Positions 6,584 through 13,621 of a stretch of 22,670 nucleotides of DNA are shown piece after piece. The notes beneath the pieces were generated by a model. It had not been told where the DNA came from. It was given only the letters and a program-made list of their open reading frames with translations, and searched no databases. The stretch comes from an uncultured Bacteroidales bacterium. GTDB lineage: Bacteria; Bacteroidota; Bacteroidia; Bacteroidales; P3. Position 1 is the first letter of the stretch, and every line of letters begins with the position of its first letter. The position numbers were made by a program, and so were the translations under genes. The DNA is taken from the NCBI GenBank assembly GCA_937886715.1, contig CAKZZD010000029.1:1-22670 (forward strand), given 5' to 3'.

Positions 6584-7819
6584 TCAGGCTATCGGGAGCG
6601 ACACGGTGAAGGTGGATCCGATGCCTTCGGTGCTGTCCACGGCGATGGTGCCGTGGTGCAGCTTGACCACCTGGGCCACATAGCTCAGTCCGATGCCGAA
6701 GCCCTTGACGGTGTGCACGTCGCCCGTCGACACACGGTAGAATTTCTCGAAGATGTGTTTTTGGTCGGCCTTGCTGATGCCGATGCCGTGGTCCTGGAAC
6801 CGCATGACAAAGCGGTTGTCCTCGACCGTTGTGCTGATGTCGATCTGAGGGGCGCCGCTGGAGTATTTGATGCCGTTGTCGACCAGATTGTAGATCAGGT
6901 TGGAGATGTGCAGCTCGTCGGCCTCGAGCATCGACGGGTCGGCGTCGAGGTGCAGGTTGATCGACCCGCCGCGGTTGGCGATGGTCAGCTTGAAGCTTTG
7001 GGCCACATGCTCGATCAGGGGGTGGATGTCGACGGTGCGCAGGTTGAGCGAGAAATTCTTGCCTGCCATCTTGGCGCTTTGCAGGATGGTTTCCACGAGC
7101 ACCCGCATGCGCTGGTTCTCGTCGGCTATGATGCCCACAAAATTGTTGCGCGAGGCGCTGTCCTGCGATATGGTCTCGTCTTGCAGCATCTCGCTGGCAA
7201 GGCTGATGGTGGCGATGGGCGTCTTGATTTCATGTGTCATGTTGTTGATGAACTCGGTCTTCATCTGGTCGAGCTTGCGCTGGTTGGCGAGGGTCCGGAT
7301 GGAGATGAGGAACATGATGGCGATGATGAAGATGAGGAAGATGCTCATGTAGAGATATATGTTCGGGTGCCGCATCAGGAAAAGGTCGGCGGCGCGGAAA
7401 GCCAGGATGATGTAGAACTGGTTCGACGAAACCACGCCGATGGGCTGGAAGCTGTAGCGGTAGGGCGACACTTCGAGTTTCTTCTCGTGGCTGGGGTCAG
7501 AGCTGTAGAGGAATGATCCCTGGCTGCCATCGTAGAGGCCCACGATGGGGTGCATGTCGATGCCGTTGATGAGCAACTCTTCGACAATGAGCGAGTCGAG
7601 CTCCTGGTAGTTGAAGGAAGTGGCGGGATGGGTGGCGGTCTGGAATACTTCGCTGTTGAGCTGCGAGATGACCTCGTCCATGGCGTTGCTGACGCTGACA
7701 TTGAACATGTTGTCGCTGATGGAGAAAGTGCGTCGTGTCTGCGTCAGCTGGATGAGTATCAAACTGACGGCGGCCAGCGCAAAAATAGAGATGATGAATA
7801 CTCTAAACCATCGTTTCAT
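6584..7819 (-). CDS. Membrane sensor histidine kinase (no partner regulator in window)
   Basis: Two-component sensor of 411 residues. Transmembrane helix 1 spans about 7-24, followed by a periplasmic sensor region (about 25-152) of no recognisable fold. Transmembrane helix 2 spans about 155-173. The HisKA dimerisation domain carries the phospho-acceptor His196 in FINNMTHEIKTPIATI. The HATPase domain has an N box NLIYNLVDNGIKYS (307-320), G1 DHGIGI (343-348), F box HIFEKFYR and G2 GFGIGL (373-378). All catalytic motifs are intact. No response regulator is adjacent: the gene is convergent with the C10 protease and divergent from mtnN. Its partner must therefore be elsewhere. I found no good -7/-33 pair upstream; TATCTGTG (complement of 7845-7852) is the nearest and is weak. 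Confidence 0.92.
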   Translation of the reverse strand: MKRWFRVFIISIFALAAVSLILIQLTQTRRTFSISDNMFNVSVSNAMDEVISQLNSEVFQTATHPATSFNYQELDSLIVEELLINGIDMHPIVGLYDGSQGSFLYSSDPSHEKKLEVSPYRYSFQPIGVVSSNQFYIILAFRAADLFLMRHPNIYLYMSIFLIFIIAIMFLISIRTLANQRKLDQMKTEFINNMTHEIKTPIATISLASEMLQDETISQDSASRNNFVGIIADENQRMRVLVETILQSAKMAGKNFSLNLRTVDIHPLIEHVAQSFKLTIANRGGSINLHLDADPSMLEADELHISNLIYNLVDNGIKYSSGAPQIDISTTVEDNRFVMRFQDHGIGISKADQKHIFEKFYRVSTGDVHTVKGFGIGLSYVAQVVKLHHGTIAVDSTEGIGSTFTVSLPIA

Positions 7820-7906
7820 GGCATGAATTTTTGTCTATAATCTTCACAGATAACGACCGTTATGAAAAAATATTATTTTCGGCAGCCTTATGTGGCGTTT
7901 TTTTTG

Positions 7907-7914
7907 TATCTTTG
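7907..7914 (+). promoter_or_regulatory. Promoter -7 box of mtnN-luxS
   Basis: TATCTTTG matches the Bacteroidetes -7 consensus. No TTTG sits 19-21 nt upstream (TTTC at 7877-7880 is 26 nt away), so the -33 element is poor. The box implies a start of transcription in the 7920s and a leader of about 45-50 nt, which argues against the in-frame ATG at 7862 as the mtnN start. Confidence 0.55.
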
Positions 7915-7969
7915 CAATCTTGATAAGAGTCAGAGTGGCAACGCGGTACGGTTGCCGTCAACAACAGAT

Positions 7970-8635
7970 ATGAAGATAGGGGTTATTATTGCAATGGACA
8001 TTGAGTATCGCCAGATGCGCGATGCTCTCGGCGGCGACCGGGGCCGTCTTGGAAACAATGAAATTGTGCTGTGGCAGTGCGGCATCGGCAAGGTGAATGC
8101 CGCTGTCGGCACCATGCGGCTTGTCGACACGCACCATCCTGAGGCCATTGTCAGTACGGGCCTGGCCGGAGGCATCGACACGGCGATGCGCGTGATGGAC
8201 GTGCTGGCAGCCACGCAAAGTGTCTATCATGATGTCGACTGTGGCACGGGTCTTGGTTGCGACTATGGTCAGGTGCAGGGCCTTCCGGCCCGTTTCGATG
8301 CTGGCCGTCAGCTGATAGACCATGCGCTCAACGTCCCGCTGGCAGAGGGCGAACGGCTGATGACAGGGCTCATCTGCACGGGCGACCAGTTCATCACTGA
8401 CCGTGAACGCCTGAACGACATCAAACGCCATTTCCCCGACGGACTGGCCTGCGACATGGAGAGTGCCGCCATTGCGCAGACATGTCACCTGCTCGGCATC
8501 CCTTTCCTGAGTCTGCGTGTGATCAGCGACACTCCCGGCCGTACCGACAATCATCAGCAGCAGTGGGAAGATTTCCTCGCTTCGATGTGCGACCAGTCGT
8601 TCCGTTTTGTAAAGAAGTTTCTCGAAACATTGTAA
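7970..8635 (+). CDS. mtnN: 5'-methylthioadenosine/S-adenosylhomocysteine nucleosidase
   Basis: Cytosolic enzyme that cleaves adenine from S-adenosylhomocysteine (giving S-ribosylhomocysteine) and from methylthioadenosine. The 221-residue protein begins MKIGVIIAMDIEY, matching the family N-terminus. An ATG at 7862 in the same frame would add 36 unrelated residues and lies upstream of the -7 box, so 7970 is preferred. Expected catalytic residues are present: E12 (AMDIEY), E164 (CDMESAAIAQ) and D187 (RVISDTPG). Other family blocks are CGIGKVNAAVGT and STGLAGGID. It is followed 4 nt later by luxS, which uses its product S-ribosylhomocysteine, so the pair encodes consecutive steps of the activated methyl cycle. 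Confidence 0.93.
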   Translation: MKIGVIIAMDIEYRQMRDALGGDRGRLGNNEIVLWQCGIGKVNAAVGTMRLVDTHHPEAIVSTGLAGGIDTAMRVMDVLAATQSVYHDVDCGTGLGCDYGQVQGLPARFDAGRQLIDHALNVPLAEGERLMTGLICTGDQFITDRERLNDIKRHFPDGLACDMESAAIAQTCHLLGIPFLSLRVISDTPGRTDNHQQQWEDFLASMCDQSFRFVKKFLETL

Positions 8636-8639
8636 TGTT

Positions 8640-9134
8640 ATGGAAGTTATCCAAAGTTTTACCATCGACCATACCCACCTGAAGCCCGGCATCTATGTGT
8701 CCCGCATCGACAAAGGGTTCACTACCTTTGACCTCCGCATCACTGAGCCCAATCGTGAGCCTGCGGTGGCTCCTTCGGCAATGCACAGTATGGAGCACCT
8801 CATGGCCACATGGTTCCGCAATTCAGAGGCCAAAGACGATGTGGTCTACGTGGGCCCCATGGGTTGCCTTACCGGCATGTACATCATCATGACAGGCAGC
8901 TACACCGTTGACGACATGCGCCGTCTGACCATCGAATGTCTCGAATGGATACTCACCCAGACCGAGGTGCCTGCCACCACGCCCGAGACATGCGGCAACT
9001 GCCTCCTGCATGATCTTCCCATGTGCCATTGGGAGTGCCGCCGCTATCTGGAACGTCTTCGCAACGACTTCCATTGCGAGTACACCAAGCTGCAAGTGGT
9101 GCTGCCCGACGGCAAACAGTTTGCCGATGCCTGA
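8640..9134 (+). CDS. luxS: S-ribosylhomocysteine lyase (AI-2 precursor synthase)
   Basis: Iron/zinc enzyme that splits S-ribosylhomocysteine into homocysteine and DPD, the precursor of autoinducer AI-2. It has 164 residues, a normal length. The metal-binding motif HSMEHL gives H49 and H53 with E52 beside them. The third ligand is C118 in ETCGNCLLHDLPMC. The catalytic cysteine is C76 in GPMGCLTGMY. The N-terminal block FTIDHTHLKPGIYVSR is also characteristic. It starts 4 nt after mtnN and is closed by the terminator at 9156-9195. Whether it serves signalling or only methyl-cycle recycling cannot be told from sequence. Confidence 0.96.
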   Translation: MEVIQSFTIDHTHLKPGIYVSRIDKGFTTFDLRITEPNREPAVAPSAMHSMEHLMATWFRNSEAKDDVVYVGPMGCLTGMYIIMTGSYTVDDMRRLTIECLEWILTQTEVPATTPETCGNCLLHDLPMCHWECRRYLERLRNDFHCEYTKLQVVLPDGKQFADA

Positions 9135-9155
9135 CGGGCCAATGGCCTTACAATA

Positions 9156-9195
9156 AAACGAGAGGGGCAGTTCGTAAGAAATGCCCCTCTCGTTT
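9156..9195. terminator. Bidirectional terminator between luxS and the barrel protein gene
   Basis: Perfect 14-bp stem AAACGAGAGGGGCA (9156-9169) with its complement at 9182-9195 and a 12-nt loop. It lies between convergent genes ending at 9134 and 9212. Confidence 0.85.
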
Positions 9196-9211
9196 GTGAT
9201 TGCCGGTCGGT

Positions 9212-9916
9212 TCAGAAGCTGTAGTTGAAGCCGATGCGGACAAGTGTGAGGTGGCCGGTGAGAGCATCGTCGTTCACGCCTGCGAAAAGCAGCGGCTGGG
9301 GATCGATGTCGGCCATCAGCCCATAGTTGTGGGTGGTGGTGATGGTTTCGGTGTTGTCGACGACGGACGTTACGCTGAGAGTGGTGTAGTTGTAGTACAG
9401 ACCCAGCAGGTCAACATAGGCGTCGAGCGAGAGGTGTCCAGTGAGGGCATAGTTCAGACCCGGGACAATGGTGAATGCCACACGGCTGGATTTGGTGTAG
9501 CCGGTGCCGTCATTGCCGGCGGTATTGTCATGCCATTTGCTCTTGGGGCTGAATTGCATGCCCAGTTGCGCTTCGGCAAACACGGTGAAGCGGTTCCATT
9601 TGGCGACGTTGTAGCGGAAGTAGGGGGAAAACTGCCAGTAGTGATAGCTGGTGGAACGGTAATGGTCGTTGTTGTGGTCGCCTCTATAGTCACGGTGATA
9701 GTTGTATCCCACGCCGAACTGTACACCAAGTTGCATACGGTCGTTCAGCCAGTAGCCGACTTTGGGCATCAGGCTGTACGAGGTCGAGGCTTGGTTGTAG
9801 TAGTTGCCTGTGGCATTGCCTGTATGGTCGAAAGCCACGTTGCCGCCCAGCACCCATTGGGCGTTGGCCGAGAATGCGAATGCCACGAGGGCAAGGGTCA
9901 GGATGATCTTTTTCAT
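9212..9916 (-). CDS. Small outer-membrane beta-barrel protein (OmpA-like/porin-type fold), function unknown
   Basis: A 234-residue protein with a clear signal peptide (MKKIILTLALVAFAFSANA, cut before Gln). Alternating aromatic and polar strands are typical of an eight-stranded barrel: WVLGGNVAFDHT, SYSLMPKVGYWLNDRMQLGVQFGVGYNY, YHYWQFSPYFRYNVAKWNRFTVFAEAQLGMQF, and LTLVRIGFNYSF at the end. The terminal Phe is the usual barrel assembly signal. Loops are rich in His, Asn and Tyr (YHRDYRGDHNNDHYRSTSYHY). It starts 25 nt after the hydG stop on the same strand with no terminator between, so it may be cotranscribed. A functional tie to hydrogenase maturation is not indicated by its sequence. Confidence 0.82.
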   Translation of the reverse strand: MKKIILTLALVAFAFSANAQWVLGGNVAFDHTGNATGNYYNQASTSYSLMPKVGYWLNDRMQLGVQFGVGYNYHRDYRGDHNNDHYRSTSYHYWQFSPYFRYNVAKWNRFTVFAEAQLGMQFSPKSKWHDNTAGNDGTGYTKSSRVAFTIVPGLNYALTGHLSLDAYVDLLGLYYNYTTLSVTSVVDNTETITTTHNYGLMADIDPQPLLFAGVNDDALTGHLTLVRIGFNYSF

Positions 9917-9941
9917 GATGATATGATTTTTGGTTTCGTGA

Positions 9942-11372
9942 TTAGAAGTACAGGTCGCGTTCGCCGTCGCCGATCTTGCAGAGGTTGCCCTCGACGCGGC
10001 GTTTCAGTTCCTCTTTCGGGAAGGTTTGCGTCAGCTCCTTGAGCAGGCGCAGGCCTTTTTCCTTGGTGGCGGGACTGGCATAGTCTTCCAGATATTCGCG
10101 GAAAGTGAACATGGCGTTGGGTTTGCAGTATTCCTTGATCAGGCCGGGTTTGGCCAGATCCATGAAGTCGGCGCCCACGCGTCCCTTGCGGTAGCATCCG
10201 GTGCAGAACGAGGGGATGTATCCGCCGTCGATCATCATCGAGATCACCTCGTCGAGTGAACGGTGGTCGCCCAGTGTGAATTGCGCGCCGGTGTTGCCGG
10301 TTTTCTCGTAGGGTTTGGCCTCGGTGTTGTCGCCCTCTTCGTCGTAGCCGCCGGGGTTGGTCTCGCTGGCGGCGCTGATCTGGCTCACGCCATATTTGAC
10401 CAGTTTGTCGCGCAGCTCGGGCCGTTCGCGGGTGCTGATGATGATGCCGGTGTAGGGCATGGCGATGCGGACGATGGCGATGATCTTCATGAAGTCTTTG
10501 TCGCTGACGGGGTGGGGGATGTTCTCCGGCAGGCTAAAGGGGGTGCCTTCAGCGGGTTCGATGCGCGGGAAGCTGACGGTGTGCGGGCCGCAGCCATAGT
10601 CCTCTTCAAGGTGACGGGCATGCTCCATGATGGCCAGGATCTCGAAGCGGTAGTCCACCAGTCCGAACAGGGCGCCGATTCCCACGTCGTTGATGCCGCC
10701 TTCCTGAGCGCGGTCCATGCAGGTGAGTCGGTACAGATAGTCGGCCTTGGGGGTGCCGGCGGGATGGAATTTGGCATATTCCACGGGATCGTAGGTCTCC
10801 TGGAAGCACACGTAGGTGCCGATTTTCTCGGCCTTGAGCTTGGCATAATCTTCCACGCTCATGGGGGCCAGCTCGACGTTGATGCGGCGTATGGTGGAGC
10901 CTTTCTCGTCCTTGGCGGCATAGGTGCGGCGGATGGCCTCGACCATGTAGTTGGCGTCGTTGCGAGGGCTCTCGCCGCAGATCAGCAGGGCGCGCTTGTG
11001 GCCCATCCGCAGCAGGTGCAGCGTTTCGGTCTCGATTTCGTCCAGGGTGAGGATCTTGCGTTTCAGCGCTTTGTTGTCGCGGCGGAATCCGCAGTACACG
11101 CAGTTGTTGACGCAGGCGTTGCCGGTGTAGATCGGGGCGAAGAGCACCAGGCGGCGGCCGTAGATCTCGTCCTTGCAGTATTCGGCCGTGTCCAGTATCT
11201 TCTGGATACCAGCCTCGTCCTCCACGCTCAGAAGCTTGGCCACATCCTCCAGATTCAACCCCTTCAGCTTGCGCGCTTTGTTCAGAATATCGTTCAGCTG
11301 GCTCTCTGTAGGCGCATTGTCCTGCAACATGCCGTACAGCTTGTCTCTGTCAATGAAATTTTGGTGTCTCAT
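9942..11372 (-). CDS. hydG: [FeFe]-hydrogenase maturase HydG (radical SAM tyrosine lyase)
   Basis: Radical SAM enzyme that splits tyrosine to supply the CO and cyanide ligands of the [FeFe]-hydrogenase H-cluster. It has 476 residues, full length. The SAM-cluster motif is C87-x3-C91-x2-C94 (YTGNACVNNCVYCGFRR). The C-terminal auxiliary cluster motif is C390-x2-C393-x22-C416 (FCTGCYRKGR ... EYC). This second motif separates HydG from ThiH, which lacks it. It lies 20 nt downstream of a TM1266-type regulator gene, an association known for hydrogenase maturation loci. HydE, HydF and the hydrogenase itself are not in this window, so they must lie elsewhere if the pathway is complete. Confidence 0.95.
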   Translation of the reverse strand: MRHQNFIDRDKLYGMLQDNAPTESQLNDILNKARKLKGLNLEDVAKLLSVEDEAGIQKILDTAEYCKDEIYGRRLVLFAPIYTGNACVNNCVYCGFRRDNKALKRKILTLDEIETETLHLLRMGHKRALLICGESPRNDANYMVEAIRRTYAAKDEKGSTIRRINVELAPMSVEDYAKLKAEKIGTYVCFQETYDPVEYAKFHPAGTPKADYLYRLTCMDRAQEGGINDVGIGALFGLVDYRFEILAIMEHARHLEEDYGCGPHTVSFPRIEPAEGTPFSLPENIPHPVSDKDFMKIIAIVRIAMPYTGIIISTRERPELRDKLVKYGVSQISAASETNPGGYDEEGDNTEAKPYEKTGNTGAQFTLGDHRSLDEVISMMIDGGYIPSFCTGCYRKGRVGADFMDLAKPGLIKEYCKPNAMFTFREYLEDYASPATKEKGLRLLKELTQTFPKEELKRRVEGNLCKIGDGERDLYF

Positions 11373-11392
11373 GATCTATATATGTTTAAGGA

Positions 11393-11641
11393 TTAATTGT
11401 TTTTCGTCACCACGGCTTTGCATTCCACCCCCTCGATGCGCCCCAGACGCCCTGTGAGTGCATTGATGCGGTTCACCGTACCCTCCACTATCAGCGATAT
11501 CACCGCCACGCTGCGGTCGTGGAATGGCAATCCCTGCCGGCATAGGATAATGTCGGCATGTTCGGATATTATCTGGTTGACCTCGGGCGATTGCCGACGG
11601 TCCATAATCAATATGGTGATAGTACCTATTCTCTTCTCCAT
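11393..11641 (-). CDS. TM1266-family putative iron-only hydrogenase system regulator
   Basis: An 82-residue protein with an ACT-like (ferredoxin-fold) pattern: strand RIGTITILIMD, helix PEVNQIISEHADIILCRQGLP, strand VAVISLIVEGTVNRINALTGRLGRIEGVECKAVVTK. This matches the small TM1266-type proteins found beside [FeFe]-hydrogenase maturation genes. They are annotated as putative regulators but have no established DNA-binding activity. It is first in a minus-strand unit with hydG 20 nt downstream. A consensus promoter lies 40-70 nt upstream. Its cysteine in ILCRQG could be redox- or metal-sensitive, but this is only a suggestion. Confidence 0.85.
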   Translation of the reverse strand: MEKRIGTITILIMDRRQSPEVNQIISEHADIILCRQGLPFHDRSVAVISLIVEGTVNRINALTGRLGRIEGVECKAVVTKNN

Positions 11642-11680
11642 CAGGTGTTAGGCTTTTGGATTAGACATTGGTTGACGCTG

Positions 11681-11711
11681 CAAATATACATCCATTTTCC
11701 GATCCGGCAAA
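11681..11711 (-). promoter_or_regulatory. Consensus promoter of the TM1266-hydG unit
   Basis: Read on the minus strand: TTTG (complement of 11708-11711), exactly 19 nt spacer, TATATTTG (complement of 11681-11688). This matches TTTG-N19-TAnnTTTG completely. The -7 box ends 39 nt before the start codon at 11641. Confidence 0.82.
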
Positions 11712-11899
11712 ATTTTTTTCTTTCGTGGGCAAATCCGTCGCTGCAGAGTGTCGTCCGGTGCTGGGCGACGTTGCGGCCAATATGCCATTTTTGTCCGTTT
11801 CTCTTTTGTATGTGCATGGCGAGTTTGGGCAAAAAGCCCTCTGTATGCATTTGCAATGCGCTGTTGGAATGCAATTTGCAATTATTTTTCATTTTTTAT
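11712..11899. other. Non-coding spacer between the divergent hyd-unit and tRNA promoters
   Basis: The 312-bp gap 11642-11953 holds two back-to-back consensus promoters. Between them I see AT-rich sequence with two related direct repeats, ATGCATTTGCAAT near 11845 and ATGCAATTTGCAAT near 11868. No gene is credible here; short open frames lack starts, codon bias or recognisable protein character. Confidence 0.5.
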
Positions 11900-11930
11900 T
11901 TTGTCGGTTTGCAAAAAAGTAGTACTTTTG
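11900..11930 (+). promoter_or_regulatory. Consensus promoter of the tRNA gene
   Basis: TTTG at 11900-11903, 19-nt spacer, TACTTTTG at 11923-11930. The tRNA 5' end is 23 nt further downstream. Confidence 0.8.
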
Positions 11931-11953
11931 CACCCGATTTCGAACAGCGAAAT

Positions 11954-12027
11954 GGCGGGATAGCTCAGCTGGTTAGAGCGCTGGATTCATAACCCGGAGG
12001 TCATCAGTTCAAGTCTGATTCCCGCTA
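11954..12027 (+). tRNA. tRNA with CAT anticodon, probably elongator tRNA-Met
   Basis: The 74-nt sequence folds into a cloverleaf. The acceptor stem GGCGGGA/TCCCGCT starts with a G-T pair. The D arm is GCTC/GAGC, the anticodon loop TTCATAA, the variable loop AGGTC, and the T arm ATCAG-TTCAAGT-CTGAT; discriminator A at 12027. The anticodon stem CTGGA/CCCGG has an A-C opposition next to the loop. The three G-C pairs and 1-72 mismatch of an initiator tRNA are absent. Elongator Met is the best call; a tRNA-Ile2 whose CAT is modified to read ATA cannot be excluded. CCA is not encoded. Confidence 0.9.
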
Positions 12028-12032
12028 CATGC

Positions 12033-12066
12033 AAAGAGGGACGTTTCATAAGAAACGCCCCTCTTT
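12033..12066. terminator. Terminator shared by the tRNA and serS
   Basis: 14-bp stem (12033-12046 with 12053-12066, one G-T or A-C opposition), loop of 6 nt, T-rich after it on the plus strand. It starts 6 nt after the tRNA and ends 18 nt before the convergent serS stop. Confidence 0.82.
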
Positions 12067-12083
12067 CTTTTTCCAAATGGTGT

Positions 12084-13358
12084 CTAGTCGATCTTGTCGA
12101 ATCCCAGATATGGACGGAGGCATTCCGGCATCACGATGCCGTCGGGCGTCTGGTTGTTCTCCAGCAGCGCGGCCACGATGCGCGGCAGCGCCAGTGCCGA
12201 GCCGTTCAGCGTGTGGGCCAGCTGCATGCGGCCGTTCTCGTCCTTGAAGCGCAGCTTCATGCGGTTGGCCTGGAAGGTCTCGAAGTTCGACACCGAGCTG
12301 ACCTCGAGCCAGCGCTTCTGAGCGGCGCTCCACACCTCAAAGTCGAAGGTCATCGCGCTGGTGAAGCTGATGTCGCCGCCGCAGAGTTTCAGGATGTGGT
12401 AGGGCAGGCCCAGCTTGTCGAGCAGGCCGCCCACGTGGCGTTTCATCTCCTCCAGCTGGTCGTAGCTGCGGTCGGGGTGCTCGATCACCACGATCTCCAC
12501 CTTCGAAAACTCGTGCAGGCGGTTCAGTCCGCGCACATCCTTGCCGTAGCTGCCGGCCTCGCGGCGGAAGCACTCAGAATAGCCCACATGCTTGATTGGG
12601 AACTGCTTCTGGTCCACCACGCAGTTGCGGTAGATGTTGGTGATGGGCACCTCGGCGGTGGGGATCATGTAGAAACCGTCGAGCGGGATGGCATACATCT
12701 GGCCTTCCTTGTCGGGCAACTGGCCGGTGCCAAGGCCGCTGGCCTCGTTCACCATCAGCGGCGGCTGTATCTCCACAAAGCCTGCGTTGGCGGCCTCGTT
12801 GAGGAAAAAATTGATTAGGGCACGCTGCAATCGTGCACCTTTGCCCTTGTACACAGGGAATCCGGCGCCGGTGATCTTGTTGCCCAGCTCGAAGTCCACG
12901 ATGTCGTATTTGGCGCACAGATCCCAATGCGGCAGCGCGTCGGCGGGAAGGTCGGGTTTTACGCCGAATTCGCCCACCACCACGTTGTCGGCTTCCGACT
13001 TGCCCACCGGCACGGTGATGTGCGGCGCATTGGGCAGCGCGATGAGGCAGGCGTTCAGTTTCTGCTCGGCTTCGGCCTGCTGTGTGCTGAGCTCTTTCTC
13101 CTCTGATTTCAATTCGGCGGTGCGGGCCTTCGAGGCTTCGGCCTCATCCTTCTTGCCCTGTTTCATCAGCATGCCGATCTCTTTGGCAATGCGGTTCTGC
13201 TCGGCCTTCACGTTGTCGGCTTTGGCCTGCAGTGCCCGGCGCTGTTCGTCGAGTTTGAGGATCTCGTCGATGCGGGCCTCTACATTCTCCACGTTTTTGA
13301 TTTTCAGTCGGGCGATGATTTCTTCTGTATGGTCCTTGATGTATTGCAGTTGTAGCAT
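12084..13358 (-). CDS. serS: Serine-tRNA ligase
   Basis: Class II aminoacyl-tRNA synthetase that charges tRNA-Ser. It has 424 residues, normal length. The N-terminal long coiled-coil tRNA-binding arm spans about 25-105. Catalytic core blocks include TAEVP (234-238), motif 2 FRREAGSYGKDVRGLNR (264-280) with HEFSKVE after it, and motif 3 NGSALALPRIVAALLEN (385-401). The start chosen gives MLQLQYIKDHTEEIIARL, the expected family N-terminus. An in-frame ATG 45 nt upstream would add MYVKKLLYQQTITIK, which no family feature supports. No consensus promoter was found upstream; the second palindrome lies about 120 nt upstream on its 5' side. Confidence 0.97.
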   Translation of the reverse strand: MLQLQYIKDHTEEIIARLKIKNVENVEARIDEILKLDEQRRALQAKADNVKAEQNRIAKEIGMLMKQGKKDEAEASKARTAELKSEEKELSTQQAEAEQKLNACLIALPNAPHITVPVGKSEADNVVVGEFGVKPDLPADALPHWDLCAKYDIVDFELGNKITGAGFPVYKGKGARLQRALINFFLNEAANAGFVEIQPPLMVNEASGLGTGQLPDKEGQMYAIPLDGFYMIPTAEVPITNIYRNCVVDQKQFPIKHVGYSECFRREAGSYGKDVRGLNRLHEFSKVEIVVIEHPDRSYDQLEEMKRHVGGLLDKLGLPYHILKLCGGDISFTSAMTFDFEVWSAAQKRWLEVSSVSNFETFQANRMKLRFKDENGRMQLAHTLNGSALALPRIVAALLENNQTPDGIVMPECLRPYLGFDKID

Positions 13359-13476
13359 CTTGATGGTGATTGTTTGTTGATATAATAGTTTCTTAACGTA
13401 CACCTGCTGTTTTTATTGCCCCGCTGGTAAATTTTTATCGCAATGTGGACCTGGGCCGCTCCATACCCTCTCCAAC

Positions 13477-13525
13477 TGCTGTACGACTGTTGTACGAAAA
13501 TTTTTCGTACAACAGTCGTACAGCA
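13477..13525. repeat. Long perfect palindrome, copy 2 (24-bp arms, 1-nt centre)
   Basis: Arms 13477-13500 and 13502-13525 are exact reverse complements around 13501. The design is that of 4819-4875: octamers at 13479-13486 (CTGTACGA) and 13490-13497 (TTGTACGA), mirrored on the right. Relative to copy 1, a T-to-C change in the left arm is matched by A-to-G in the right arm, so the symmetry is kept. A further degenerate octamer GTGTACAG at 13527-13534 continues the 11-bp period. The left flank 13460-13478 is shared with copy 1. It sits between divergent genes serS and the 13622 lipoprotein, so it cannot be a terminator for either. Confidence 0.9.
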
Positions 13526-13567
13526 AGTGTACAGCAACTGCCCATTGGAGGTGCAGGGATAGCTTTT

Positions 13568-13599
13568 TTTGTTGCGGTGGAGAAAAAGGAGTATCTTTG
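13568..13599 (+). promoter_or_regulatory. Promoter of the 180-residue lipoprotein gene
   Basis: TTTG at 13568-13571, 20-nt spacer, TATCTTTG at 13592-13599, followed by an A9 run and the ATG at 13622. The palindrome ends 42 nt upstream of the -33 box. Confidence 0.8.
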
Positions 13600-13621
13600 C
13601 AGTCGAAAAAAAAACCGTATT

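Noticed and set aside
7862..7969. N-terminal extension of mtnN starting MKKYYFRQPYVAFFLYLC
   Set aside because: It crosses the -7 promoter box at 7907-7914 and is not part of the nucleosidase family; the true N-terminus begins at 7970.
13445..13621. Upstream extension of the lipoprotein frame through the palindrome
   Set aside because: The promoter at 13568-13599 and the signal peptide place the start at 13622. The extension only translates the repeat.
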